Below are positions 8,877 to 18,703 of a DNA stretch of 64,000 nucleotides, one piece after another (positions within the stretch are counted from its first letter, which is position 1; each line of letters begins with the position of its first letter). Under the pieces are notes generated by a model, which did no database searches, was not told the DNA's origin, and saw only the letters and a list, made by a program, of their open reading frames with translations. Position numbers and translations under genes: made by a program. The stretch comes from Bifidobacterium pseudolongum subsp. pseudolongum DSM 20099 (GTDB lineage: Bacteria; Actinomycetota; Actinomycetes; Actinomycetales; Bifidobacteriaceae), in assembly GCF_000771225.1 (NCBI RefSeq), contig NZ_JDTZ01000003.1:372001-436000 (forward strand), written 5' to 3'.

Positions 8877-11800
8877 ATGGTGATTCAGCAGGTTAGAGAC
8901 TGCATGCGCCGGACCACAGGCATAGGCGTGGCCATTGCCATGGTCGGCACGGGCGCCCTGCTCGCAGTGCCGATGGCGGCGAACGCCGCGGAGGACACCG
9001 GGCAGACCACCCTCCCCGCGAAAACGGACGTGCAGGTGATCGCATTCCAGCAGACATGGAATTCGATCGCCAAGGAATGCACGAACACGTACGGCCCACA
9101 AGGCGTGGCGTACGTCGAGATCTCACCGCCACAGGAATCGATCCAGGGCACCGAATGGTGGACAAGCTACCAGCCGGTGAGCTACAAACTCGATTCGAAG
9201 CTCGGCACCGAAGCCGAATTCAAGAACATGATCACGACATGTGATGCCGCGGGCGTCGGCATCATCGCCGACGTCGTGCTCAACCAGACGACCGGTTTGG
9301 ATGTCGCTGCAGGCGAGCAGACCGGTGTGGCGGGCACGAAGTACAACGGCTTGACCGGCGACTATCCGGGCTTCACCGGCGAAAACGGCCAATATCCGCA
9401 AGGTGTGACCGCCGCCGACTTCCATGACTACAACAACGGCGCAAGCATCTCCGATTACAAGAACCAGCAGGAGGTGCAGGAAGGCCGCCTGAACTCGATG
9501 TGGGACTTCGACACGTCGAGCGAGAAGGTGCAGGACATCCAGTCCGACTATCTCGCCAAGCTCTACAAGATGGGCGTCAAGGGCTTCCGCATGGACGCCG
9601 TCAAGCACATCAACAACGAGGACATCAAGGGCATCAAAGACAAGATGGCCCAGAAGGTCGGCAAGAACGCCAACGACATCTACTGGATCCAGGAAGTCAT
9701 CGGCAATGCGAGCGAAGCGCCCGGCATCCAGCCGCGCAATTACCTGGAGACCGGCACCGTGACGCAGTTCGACTACAAGTCGGACCTCAACGCGAAGTTC
9801 AAGGGCAAGATCGCCAAACTCAAGGACCTCTCGACGCGCATCGGCGACCTGTCGTCGAATCCGAACGCGATTGCGTCCAAGGACGCGAACGTCTTCGTGA
9901 CGAACTGGGACACCGCTCGCAACGACGGTGCGATCACGTACAAGAACGATTCGATGTACGCGCTCGCGAACGCATTCATGCTCGCCTATGACTACGGCAC
10001 GCCGCGCCTGCTGTCGGACTATAAGTACGACGTCAACGACAACGGCGCCCCGGGTGCGACCGCGGCCGAAGTGCCTGACGTGGACTTCGACGAGGCGTGC
10101 TCGACGAAGGATGGCGAATGGAACTGCCAGCAGCGTTGGACGACGACGCGCGGCATGATCGCGCTCCACAACTACGTGGACGGGACCGCCGTCGAGCAGT
10201 GGCAGGACGACGGCGCGAACAACATCGCGTTCTCGCGTGGCGACAAGGGCTTTGTCGCGATCAACAACTCGACCGAAGACAAGACGGCCGAATACGCGAC
10301 ATCGATGCCTGACGGCGAGTACTGCGACGTCTACGGAGTGCAGGACTGCTCGAAGACCGTGACCGTCTCCGGCGGCAAGGTCAAGGTGACCGTGCCGGCG
10401 ATGCAAGCCATCGCGATTTACGGCGGTGCAACGAAGACGACGCACCCCGTGTCTGACGTGGCCGTTGACCCGAGTACCCCGGACGTCGTCATCCCGGACA
10501 ACACCGTCAAGCCGGACGACCAGACGACGACCGTGTGGTACAAGCCCGCCAACACGTGGGACAAGGTCTTCGTGCACCATGGCGCTGGCTCCGATTGGAC
10601 GGCCGTTCCCGGCGAACAGATGGAAGGACCGGACGCGCAGGGCTACTACACGAAGACGATCGACACCAAGGGTGAGGACCATCAGATCTGTTTCAACAAT
10701 GGCGGCGATGACTGGGACAGCAACAGTGGCAAGAACTATCTGATCCGCAAAGGCATCACGCAGGTGGCGGTCGAGGATGGCGCGCTGTCGGTAGGCAATC
10801 CGGAGGCGATCGGCGGACAGACCCGCATGCTCGTGCACTACAAGCCCGCGGCCGACGAAGCGGGGAAGAACCGCGGTGTCTATGTATGGGGCAAGGATAC
10901 GACTGGTGCCGACATGGAGGCCAAGAACCATCCATTCACCGGCGAGGATTGCTACGGCAAGGTCGCCGAACTCACATTCGACGGCAAGTACGAGGACCTC
11001 GGCTTCATCATCACGACCGAAGGCTGGGACAAGTTTGGCGGCGACCGTAATGTCAAGGTCGGCAAGACCGGCACCATCGAGGTGTGGATCGACGGCACTG
11101 GCGACGCTGACACGACGCTTACCGAAGCGCCCTCCGACTACAAGTGCAAGGCGGACAAGGTGGATGTGACCGTCCACTACATGCGCAACGACGGCCTGTA
11201 CTTCAATGCCGACGACACCGAGACGAAGGACCCGCAGTGGGACCTGTGGATGTGGAATTCGAACAGCAACGGTCTTGCCGCGAAGTTCACGAACCATGAC
11301 GACTGGGGCGAGCTCGCCACAGCATCGTTCTCGAAATACACCTACCAAGCGTCCAATGGCGAATCGGACTTCGGCCTGCTGCGTCGTTACGGCGTCGATG
11401 AGTGGAAGAAAAAGGACGGCTCCGACGGTGATATCAGGATGACCGCCAACGCCCTCGTTTTCAACAACGACGGCACCGCGAAAGCCGAAGTGTGGCTCAT
11501 GCAGGACGACCCGACCGTCTACACGGCGCGTCCGGCGCTTGGTGCGCGCATTTCGACGGCCGAGATCGCCAAGAAGAACACGATTGACACGAAGCTGACA
11601 AAGCCAGCCGACGTCAAGGCCGGGGATGTCAAGGTGACCGACGCCGACGGCAATGCCGTTGAGATCGACAATGTGAAGACCGACGGCACCGTCGTCACGA
11701 TCATGCTCAAGAACGATCTGGACCTGGCCGCGAAGTACACGGTCAAGATCGAGGGATTCGGCTCCGCCGACGCCGTGGCTGGCTCCGTGGTGCGCACTGA

Positions 11801-14108
11801 CGAGTTCGATAAGGAATTCGCCTATGACGGCGATGACCTCGGCGCCACCTACGCCGCTGACGGCACGACCTTCAAGCTCTGGGCCCCGACCGCAAGCAAG
11901 GTCGAGCTCGTGACGTTCAAGGACGCCAAGACCGCCGACGCCGAAGCCGCCGACACCATCGCGATGGACCGCGGTGAGAAGGGTGTGTGGAGCGCCACGG
12001 CCAAGGTCGCCGACGGCACCGCCTACATCTACCGCGTGTCGTTCGCCGATGGCACCGTTAACGACTCTGCCGACCCGTACGCCCGCGCATCCGTGGTCAA
12101 CGGCAAGCGTTCCGTGGTGCTGTCGCCGGCCAAGACGACGGTCAAGGACTCGGGCCGCATGGCGCCGTTCTCCAAGAACACCGACGCGGTGATCGCGGAA
12201 ACGCACATCCGCGACCTCACGAAGAACGAGAACTCCGGTGTGGACGCCGACAAGCGCGGCAAGTACCTCGGCATGATCGAGAACGGCACCACGAACTCCG
12301 CGGGCAAGTCCACTGGCGTGGACTACCTCAAGGAGCTCGGCATCACGCATGTGCAGATCCAGCCGATGTTCGATTACGCGAGCGTCGACGAGACGAAGCC
12401 GCTCGATGACTCCAACTACAACTGGGGTTACGATCCGCTCAACTACAATGTGCCGGAAGGCTCCTACGCCTCTGATCCGACCGACCCTGCCAACCGCGTG
12501 GTCGAGGCCAAGCAGATGGTGGACGGCCTGCACAAGAACGGCCTGCGCGTGGTCATGGACGTGGTGTACAACCATGTGGCCGACGCTGCGACGAATCCGT
12601 TCGGCCTGACGGTGCCGGGATACTATTTCCGCTACCAGAACGGCTCACTCGTCAACAACTCGGGCTGTGGCAACGACACCGCGTCCGAGCGGGCGATGAT
12701 GCGCAAGTACATTGTGGATTCCGTCACCTATTGGGCGAAGGAATACAACATGGATGGCTTCCGCTTCGACCTCATGGGCCTGCATGACCTGGAGACGATG
12801 AAGCAGGTGCGTGCGGCCCTTGACAAGATCGACCCCTCGATCATCATCGTCGGTGAAGGCTGGGATATGAACACCACGATGGACAAGTCCGCGATGTCGA
12901 TCCAGCCCAACGGCTACGAGCTCGACACCCCGGCTTCCACCGTCTCGTTCTTCAACGACTCGATCCGCGACCAGCTCAAGGGCTCTGTGTTCTCCGAGGA
13001 GGACAACGGCTTTGTCTCGGGCAAGCAGGGCCTCGAGCGTGTGATCCTCAACAACATGCTCGGCTGCCGCAACACCGACGACTTCGACGGTGCCTATTGC
13101 ACGAACGGCAATGCGAACGTCAAGTACGCGAACGCCGGTCAGGTGGTCAACTATGTGGAGATCCACGACAACCTGACGCTCAACGACAAGCTCGAGAAGT
13201 CGCTGTTCGTACAGGGCCGCAACGAAGGCCTTGACGAAGCCGGCCAGAAGGAGAAGGTCATCGAGACCTCGAAGCTTGCCAATTCCGCCGTCTTCATGGC
13301 GTTCGGCATCTCCGAGTTCCAGGTGGGCCAGGAATTCCTGCGCACCAAGGGCGGCGACGAGAATAGCTACAAGTCGGGCGATTCGGTCAATGCCGTCGAT
13401 TGGGACCGCATGAACGACGCCGGTTACGGTGACCATGCCCAGTACGTCAAGGACCTCATCGCGATCCGCAAGAAGACCTCCGCGCTGCGTGTCGAGAGCT
13501 ATAAGAAGATTTCGAGCGGCACGAAGGAACTCAAGGCGGCCGACAATGTGGTGGCCTACGAGATTGTGCGCGACAACGGCACCTATGTGGTGGCGCTCAA
13601 CGCGGGTGATGATGCCGCCGCGGTGCCGGGCGTGACCGCCGGCGACTACGGCGTGCTCGTGTCCAACGGCCGTACCTACCTGCATCCGGCTGAATCCCAG
13701 GCCGTGGCCTTGGCCGATAATGCCGAGGGTGTGGACGCCTCGGTGGCCGGTGCCGCGATTGCGGTCAAGGATGGGCAGAACGTGGTGGTGCCCGCCCATA
13801 GCGCGGTGCTGCTCGCCCCGGTCTCCGACCTCGGCCAACCGGACACCCCGGATACGCCGGACACCCCGGACCAGCCGGTCAATCCGGCCAATCCGGACGA
13901 GCCCGGTGACACTGACAAGTCGGCTGCCGGCGAACAGCCGGGCGGTCAGACCTCCGGTGGCGCCACTGGCCCGCAGGCGTCCGCTGGCGCCGCGCAGCAG
14001 GTGGCCGGCATCGCCTCGACCGGATCGGCGATTGCACTGCTGGCCGCCATGGCTGTGGCCCTCGTGGCTGCAGGCAGCGGTCTGCTGATGTTCCGCCGCC
14101 GTGGCTGA
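8877..14108 (+). CDS. apuB: Cell-surface amylopullulanase (GH13 alpha-amylase plus type I pullulanase)
   Basis: A secreted, wall- or membrane-anchored 1743-residue enzyme hydrolysing alpha-1,4 bonds of starch/glycogen and alpha-1,6 branches. A signal peptide (about 1-38, ending PMAANAAE) is followed by a GH13_32-type amylase domain (about 50-530). Its catalytic segments are IIADVVLNQ, GFRMDAVKH (nucleophile near 239), IQEVIG (acid/base near 272) and FVTNWD (near 343). Next come a CBM25-like module (about 549-640), two CBM41-like modules (about 648-747 and 761-881) and a CBM48-like module (about 980-1065). The pullulanase domain carries YNWGYDP (about 1180), DVVYNH, GFRFDLMG, GEGWD and EIHDN. 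A Pro/Asp linker, IASTG (14010-14024), one helix and RRRG end it. The start is uncertain: ATG 8877 gives the cleanest signal peptide, ATG 8904 is an alternative. Confidence 0.93.
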   Translation: MVIQQVRDCMRRTTGIGVAIAMVGTGALLAVPMAANAAEDTGQTTLPAKTDVQVIAFQQTWNSIAKECTNTYGPQGVAYVEISPPQESIQGTEWWTSYQPVSYKLDSKLGTEAEFKNMITTCDAAGVGIIADVVLNQTTGLDVAAGEQTGVAGTKYNGLTGDYPGFTGENGQYPQGVTAADFHDYNNGASISDYKNQQEVQEGRLNSMWDFDTSSEKVQDIQSDYLAKLYKMGVKGFRMDAVKHINNEDIKGIKDKMAQKVGKNANDIYWIQEVIGNASEAPGIQPRNYLETGTVTQFDYKSDLNAKFKGKIAKLKDLSTRIGDLSSNPNAIASKDANVFVTNWDTARNDGAITYKNDSMYALANAFMLAYDYGTPRLLSDYKYDVNDNGAPGATAAEVPDVDFDEACSTKDGEWNCQQRWTTTRGMIALHNYVDGTAVEQWQDDGANNIAFSRGDKGFVAINNSTEDKTAEYATSMPDGEYCDVYGVQDCSKTVTVSGGKVKVTVPAMQAIAIYGGATKTTHPVSDVAVDPSTPDVVIPDNTVKPDDQTTTVWYKPANTWDKVFVHHGAGSDWTAVPGEQMEGPDAQGYYTKTIDTKGEDHQICFNNGGDDWDSNSGKNYLIRKGITQVAVEDGALSVGNPEAIGGQTRMLVHYKPAADEAGKNRGVYVWGKDTTGADMEAKNHPFTGEDCYGKVAELTFDGKYEDLGFIITTEGWDKFGGDRNVKVGKTGTIEVWIDGTGDADTTLTEAPSDYKCKADKVDVTVHYMRNDGLYFNADDTETKDPQWDLWMWNSNSNGLAAKFTNHDDWGELATASFSKYTYQASNGESDFGLLRRYGVDEWKKKDGSDGDIRMTANALVFNNDGTAKAEVWLMQDDPTVYTARPALGARISTAEIAKKNTIDTKLTKPADVKAGDVKVTDADGNAVEIDNVKTDGTVVTIMLKNDLDLAAKYTVKIEGFGSADAVAGSVVRTDEFDKEFAYDGDDLGATYAADGTTFKLWAPTASKVELVTFKDAKTADAEAADTIAMDRGEKGVWSATAKVADGTAYIYRVSFADGTVNDSADPYARASVVNGKRSVVLSPAKTTVKDSGRMAPFSKNTDAVIAETHIRDLTKNENSGVDADKRGKYLGMIENGTTNSAGKSTGVDYLKELGITHVQIQPMFDYASVDETKPLDDSNYNWGYDPLNYNVPEGSYASDPTDPANRVVEAKQMVDGLHKNGLRVVMDVVYNHVADAATNPFGLTVPGYYFRYQNGSLVNNSGCGNDTASERAMMRKYIVDSVTYWAKEYNMDGFRFDLMGLHDLETMKQVRAALDKIDPSIIIVGEGWDMNTTMDKSAMSIQPNGYELDTPASTVSFFNDSIRDQLKGSVFSEEDNGFVSGKQGLERVILNNMLGCRNTDDFDGAYCTNGNANVKYANAGQVVNYVEIHDNLTLNDKLEKSLFVQGRNEGLDEAGQKEKVIETSKLANSAVFMAFGISEFQVGQEFLRTKGGDENSYKSGDSVNAVDWDRMNDAGYGDHAQYVKDLIAIRKKTSALRVESYKKISSGTKELKAADNVVAYEIVRDNGTYVVALNAGDDAAAVPGVTAGDYGVLVSNGRTYLHPAESQAVALADNAEGVDASVAGAAIAVKDGQNVVVPAHSAVLLAPVSDLGQPDTPDTPDTPDQPVNPANPDEPGDTDKSAAGEQPGGQTSGGATGPQASAGAAQQVAGIASTGSAIALLAAMAVALVAAGSGLLMFRRRG

Positions 14109-14154
14109 ATGATACGGCAGACGCCATAACGGTGCATGCACTGGTTGAATCCTC

Positions 14155-14186
14155 GAGGAGGATGCCCCACTGGGCATCCTCCTCGT
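14155..14186 (+). terminator. Terminator between the two amylase genes
   Basis: GAGGAGGATGCCC (14155-14167) and GGGCATCCTCCTC (14172-14184) form a perfect 13-bp stem with a four-base loop, followed by GTGTGTT. It should end the amylopullulanase transcript, so the second amylase probably has its own promoter. Confidence 0.8.
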
Positions 14187-14317
14187 GTGTTATGGCCCCT
14201 GCGCGCCCCAATGTGAGAACACGGAGTGGTTCGGCACTTGGGGCGGTTACAGTGGGGAACGAGTGCCCATGCCGCCGCTGGTCTGGGTGATGCTTGAGGA
14301 GGAAGGACAATGGTTCG

Positions 14318-15958
14318 ATGACAACGAGGACACCTCACACCGCACCATTTATATTGCGCGGACCCGTTGGCGGGATGCGCCGCACGATGGGCCGGGTGTG
14401 CGCCGCCTGCGCCGGCATGGTGCTTGTGCTCGTACCGCTCGCCGCATGCGGGCAGGCCGACACAGGCAGCACGGCGTTGCCCCGTAAAACCGATGTGGAG
14501 GTCATCGCGTTCCAGCAGCCATGGAACTCGATCGCCCGGGAATGCACGCAAACCTATGGGCCGGCTGGCGTCGCCTATGTGGAGATCTCGCCACCGCAGG
14601 AATCCATCCGTGGCACCCAATGGTGGACCTCATACCAGCCAGTGAGTTACAAACTCGATTCCAAACTCGGTACCGAGGAGGAGTTCACCCACATGATCCA
14701 GGAATGCTCCGCCGCGGGCGTGGATATCATCGCCGACGTGGTGCTCAACCAGACAACGGGCACGGGTGAAGACACGCAGCTCACCGGGGTCGCCGGAACG
14801 CCATACAACCCGGGCACCGGAAACTATCCGGGGTTCACCGGCAATGAGCACCAGTACCCGAACGGCGTGGATCACCATGATTTCCACGACTACAACAACG
14901 GCGCTTCGATCAGCAACTACCGCGATCAGGACGAAGTGCAGCGGGGGCGGTTGAGCGGTATGTGGGACTTCGACTCATCCAGCGAGAAGGTGCGCGACCT
15001 GCAATCGGATTATCTGGCCAAACTCTACCGTATTGGTGTGCGGGGTTTCCGCATGGACGCCGTCAAGCACATCGACACCGAAGATATGAAAGCGCTCAAA
15101 CAGGCCATGGCCAAGAAGATCGAAGTGCCGGAGCAAGACATCTATTGGATTCAGGAGGTCATCGGCAATGCCGGCGAAGCGAAGGGCATCCAACCATCCA
15201 ACTACTTCGACACCGGCACGGTGACCCAGTTCGCGTTCGCTGGCGCCATGAAATCGAACATGCCCGGTTCGCTCAACGCATTGTCGGATTTGCGCGAGCG
15301 CCTCGGCGACACCAAACGCAATCCCTACGCGATCCCGACCGGCAAGGCGAACGTGTTCGTGACCAACTGGGATACCGAGCGCAACGGCCAGTCGCTGTCC
15401 TACAAGGATGGCGCAGCCTATGCGCTCGCCAATGCGTTCTCGCTCGCCTACGACTACGGCACCCCAAGGCTCATATCCGACTACCGGTTCACGGACAATG
15501 ACGCCGGCGCTCCGGGCGCCACGGAGACGAGTGTGCCCGACGTGAATTTCAATGAGGCGTGTGCCACGAACGACGGCCCATGGAATTGCGAGCAACGGTG
15601 GACGTCCACACGCGGCATGATCGCGTTCCACAACTATGTGCATGGCACGGCGGTGGATCATTGGCAGGAGGGTGCGGACGCCTCCGTCATCGCCTTTTCC
15701 CGTGCAGGCAAAGGATTCATCGCCATGAATGGCGGGGACCGGGCCTCCGATGTGGAATTCACCACGTCGATGCCTGACGGCGAATACTGCAATGTCTATG
15801 CGGTACAGGACTGCTCGCAGACCGCACGTGTGCGCAAGGGAAAGGTGCGCGCGTCGATTCCCGCACGATCCGCGGTTGCACTGTACGCCGGGGCGACGGC
15901 GAAGGCGCATCCCTCATCACCCTTGGCGGTAGATCCGAGCACCCCTCCACAGGATTGA
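14318..15958 (+). CDS. Lipoprotein alpha-amylase (GH13), tandem paralogue
   Basis: A 546-residue secreted alpha-amylase closely resembling the N-terminal amylase domain of the preceding gene. The leader ends in VPLAAC with Cys near residue 44, a good lipobox, so the enzyme is probably tethered to the outer face of the membrane by lipid. Catalytic segments are conserved: IIADVVLNQ, GFRMDAVKH (nucleophile near 246), IQEVIG (near 278) and FVTNWDTERN (near 349). It ends after AVDPSTP, the same point where the first gene passes from amylase domain to binding modules, and has no CBM, pullulanase or sorting signal. I chose ATG 14318 because GAGGAGGAAGG lies at 14296-14306. An upstream in-frame TTG overlaps that site and is unlikely. 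Confidence 0.92.
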   Translation: MTTRTPHTAPFILRGPVGGMRRTMGRVCAACAGMVLVLVPLAACGQADTGSTALPRKTDVEVIAFQQPWNSIARECTQTYGPAGVAYVEISPPQESIRGTQWWTSYQPVSYKLDSKLGTEEEFTHMIQECSAAGVDIIADVVLNQTTGTGEDTQLTGVAGTPYNPGTGNYPGFTGNEHQYPNGVDHHDFHDYNNGASISNYRDQDEVQRGRLSGMWDFDSSSEKVRDLQSDYLAKLYRIGVRGFRMDAVKHIDTEDMKALKQAMAKKIEVPEQDIYWIQEVIGNAGEAKGIQPSNYFDTGTVTQFAFAGAMKSNMPGSLNALSDLRERLGDTKRNPYAIPTGKANVFVTNWDTERNGQSLSYKDGAAYALANAFSLAYDYGTPRLISDYRFTDNDAGAPGATETSVPDVNFNEACATNDGPWNCEQRWTSTRGMIAFHNYVHGTAVDHWQEGADASVIAFSRAGKGFIAMNGGDRASDVEFTTSMPDGEYCNVYAVQDCSQTARVRKGKVRASIPARSAVALYAGATAKAHPSSPLAVDPSTPPQD

Positions 15959-16128
15959 CAGTCCGTGGATTCTCCTTGCAGTGCAGATGGTGGTGTCGCG
16001 AAAAAGACGCACATATAACTCGCTCTTGGAGATATTATATACTGGCCAACGGTAGCAGGAATGTCGTATATAACTATATGGCTGCGATGACATCCGTGAT
16101 GTCCGCGGCACATCGATTAGGGGGGTAG
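15959..16128 (+). other. AT-rich intergenic stretch
   Basis: This 170-base gap contains a locally AT-rich patch (about 16010-16080) with two copies of ATATAACT at 16013-16020 and 16068-16075, and TATACT at 16038-16043. It may hold the promoter of the following surface-protein gene. I could not pair any of these with a convincing -35. A purine-rich AGGGGGG just before 16129 is the likely ribosome site. Confidence 0.35.
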
Positions 16129-18508
16129 ATGAATACGAAGGATATCAGGCGAAAACTCACGGCGGCGATTGGTGCGGCCACGGCGTGCGCGACACTCATA
16201 TGTGGGGGAGTCGGTGCAGCGCAGGCGATGGAACGCGACGCACTCGGCGGCTCCGTGCTCAATGCATACAACGCCCTCAACGGCAACGGCATGCGCTTCG
16301 AGAAAGTCAGAGGGCGGATTGCGCGCCCCCGACGGCGTGGTCGATTATATCGGCGACGGTATGATCGCCGAAACGGACAAGGGCCAAGGCGACCGCGGCC
16401 AGTCCTACAGCTACGCCGCCGCGTCCCATGGCGACTGGGTGTACATCGGCGCCATGTATGGCGGTCTTGGCGTGCAGGCGATCCTGAGCCACGGCATGGC
16501 GGTCCAACATGGGCATGTCCGCTGAAGCGGCGAGCAACCTCATGCAGACGATGTACGCGGGCCACATGTATCTGGGCGAACCCGACGGCAAAAGCGCCGG
16601 CGGCATGCTGTTCAAATTCAATGTGAAGACCGGCGAGACGAAGATCCTCATGTCCAAGAGCGCCGGCATCGAAGGCGGCAAAGGCATCATCCCCACATTC
16701 CGCAGCGCATTCGAGATGAACGGCAAACTGTATTTCGAGGGCATGGTCATGGACACGGCGAACCCGGACCTCGACCAGCGCGAGATCCAGACCGCCATCG
16801 CGATGCAGAACGGCTTCCCGTGCATCTACGAGATCGATCCGTCCAACGGCGACAAGCTCACGCTCGTGCACAACAGTGTGGACACGGAAGGGTTCCGCAC
16901 GCTCGTCAAGCAGAACGTGTTCACCTCCACGCGTGCGATCGGCTCATTCAACGACACGCTGATCACCGGAGACCTCAAGATCGACGAGAACGGCAACGGT
17001 GCGGCCTATCTGGTGGCGTCGGACACGCCGTCGGTCCCCGGATCGTACAAAGTGATCGCCGACATGGCGAGTTTCGACAACCTGCCGGCGATTCACCGTT
17101 CCGACGTCAACGGTGGCGGCGGCATCTACCAGATGCTCGAATTCAATGGCAAGCTCTACGTCGTGGTGTGCACCGGCAGCACGGACACGCGCAACGAGCA
17201 GACCGGCACATTGCGTTCCTTCGCCATCTACGTAGGTGAAAACAACGGCGACGCGACGAACAAGGACGATTGGAACTGGCGGCCGCTCGTCGGCGACCCC
17301 ACCAAGGGCGCCAAATACTTCTACGGTCTTGACTCCAGCCGCGTGAGCGCCGGCGCCTGCACGCTGCAGGTCTTCGGCGACCACCTCTACATCGGCGATT
17401 ACAACGATGTGTCGAGCGCACTGCAGGGCTTCGCGATGAACATGGACTTTCGTGACCCAGGCCACGAACCTCGAACAGTCGATCAACCTGTACCGCATGG
17501 ATGCCAATGAGAACGTCGAAATGCTCGTGGGCGACGCCAACAAGACCTTCCCCGATGGCGGCAGTACCGGTTTGGGCAGCGGCTACGGCAACAATATGAA
17601 CCAGTACACATGGCAGACCGCCGTGCACGAAGGCAAGATGTACCTGTCGACGATGAACACGACGACGCTGCTCGAGCCGATTGCCCAGTTCACCAATGGC
17701 GACATCCTGCACATGAGCGCGCAGGAGTGGAAAGACACGGTGAAATATCTGCGCGCGTTCCTCGAAATCCTGCTCAAGCGCGATGATACCGCCGCATTCT
17801 CACGCACCCGTTCGGTACGCCCATCGGCGGATGACCCAGATGCGCTTGTCGAATGGGCGTGCCGGCAGGCGAGCGAACGTGCCGCCGCTGACACCCCGGC
17901 CCAGATCGATGGCGACGGCGGCACCCAGGAGGAGGTCGCCCTGACCGATGCCCAGCGCGAGTCGCTTGTCAAGGGCATCAAGGACGGCGGCATCGTGCCG
18001 GAAAGCCTCGATGACGCCAATACCGCAGGGGAGCTGTTCGCCATCAACGGCGCGTTGAGCTCCCTGGCCCCGCAGCTGGACGAACAGGCATCCGAAGGGT
18101 TCGTGGACTCCTATGGTGATCTGCTTGCCGCGTTGGGCGCGTTGCCGCAGGTGCCCGAAAACCTGAAGAAACTCTACGAGACGCTCCTCAAGCTCGCCTC
18201 CAAGCAGAACATGCAGGCGTTCTTCAAGTCCCTGCCGTATCTGGCCAAGTCGAAGCGCGGCTTCAACCTGTTCGAGATCAGCGAAGACGCCCAGGGTGGC
18301 GTGGCCGTCGCCAGCGACAACACCTTCGTCATGCCGTCGCACAGCAACCGAGCCGGGCTCCACAGGCAACAGCACCTCTGCGGGAGGCAGCCAGCAGTCG
18401 GTCGACCTCGCGTCCACAGGTGCATCGATCATCGCCCTGGCGATGGCCGCGGCAGTCGCCATCGCTTCGGGAGCCACGATGATCGCCGTCAAGCGCAAGC
18501 GCGCCTGA
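16129..18508 (+). pseudogene. Broken gene for a wall-anchored beta-propeller-like surface protein
   Basis: One ancestral gene of about 791 residues is now split over three frames by four one-base insertions. They lie near 16309, at 16500-16503 (GG), at 17448-17450 (TTT) and at 18348-18349 (CC). Removing one base at each restores a single frame. The restored product has a signal peptide (TAAIGAATACATLICGGVGAAQA) and then repeated strands of one kind: DWVYIGAMYGG, GHMYLGEPDG, GKLYFEGMVMD, GKLYVVVCTG, DHLYIGDYND, GKMYLSTMNTT. These suggest a beta-propeller. A helical, acidic C-terminal half follows, and the protein ends with LASTG (18407-18421), a membrane helix and KRKRA. I do not recognise the family. 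The ligand is unknown; a starch or mucin role would be guesswork. Confidence 0.75.
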
Positions 18509-18539
18509 CCTGTGCCCCATAAGGGGCAGCCATACGACA

Positions 18540-18609
18540 CGCCGACACCAGAACGTTGGAATTCCAACGATGCTACGGAACGTAGCATGGAAATCCACTG
18601 GTGTCGGCG
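18540..18609. repeat. Nested palindromic element (three-way-junction fold)
   Basis: Outer arms CGCCGACACCAG (18540-18551) and CTGGTGTCGGCG (18598-18609) are perfect 12-base inverted repeats. Between them lie a perfect 16-base palindrome, CGTTGGAATTCCAACG (18554-18569), and a perfect hairpin, ATGCTACG-GAA-CGTAGCAT (18570-18588). Folded, the element makes a stem carrying two side hairpins. There is no open reading frame within it and no obvious target-site duplication. It sits between the broken surface-protein gene and the broken ABC operon. Confidence 0.8.
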
Positions 18610-18703
18610 TTCGTTGCTTGTGGGCATTGGTGCGGGCCCATACGGTGGCCTCATCGACGCGGCGCCAGCTGGCCGCCTCCCTGGACCACGAGGAGCAGAT
18701 ACC

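Noticed and set aside
9123-12575. An 1150-residue open frame antisense to the amylopullulanase gene
   Set aside because: Composition is that of a complement of a high-GC coding strand, and the sense frame has clear domains.
13838-13905. Short repeats in the amylopullulanase Pro/Asp/Thr linker
   Set aside because: They are ordinary linker codons (PDTPDTPDTPDQP), not a DNA repeat element.
16129-18508. Programmed frameshifting in the surface-protein gene
   Set aside because: Four sites, none with a slippery heptamer, rare codon pause or stimulating structure that I can see, and neighbouring genes are also broken with the opposite sign.
18540-18609. Insertion sequence or MITE call for the nested palindrome
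   Set aside because: No transposase, no clear target duplication and no second copy seen in the window, so I list it only as a palindromic element.
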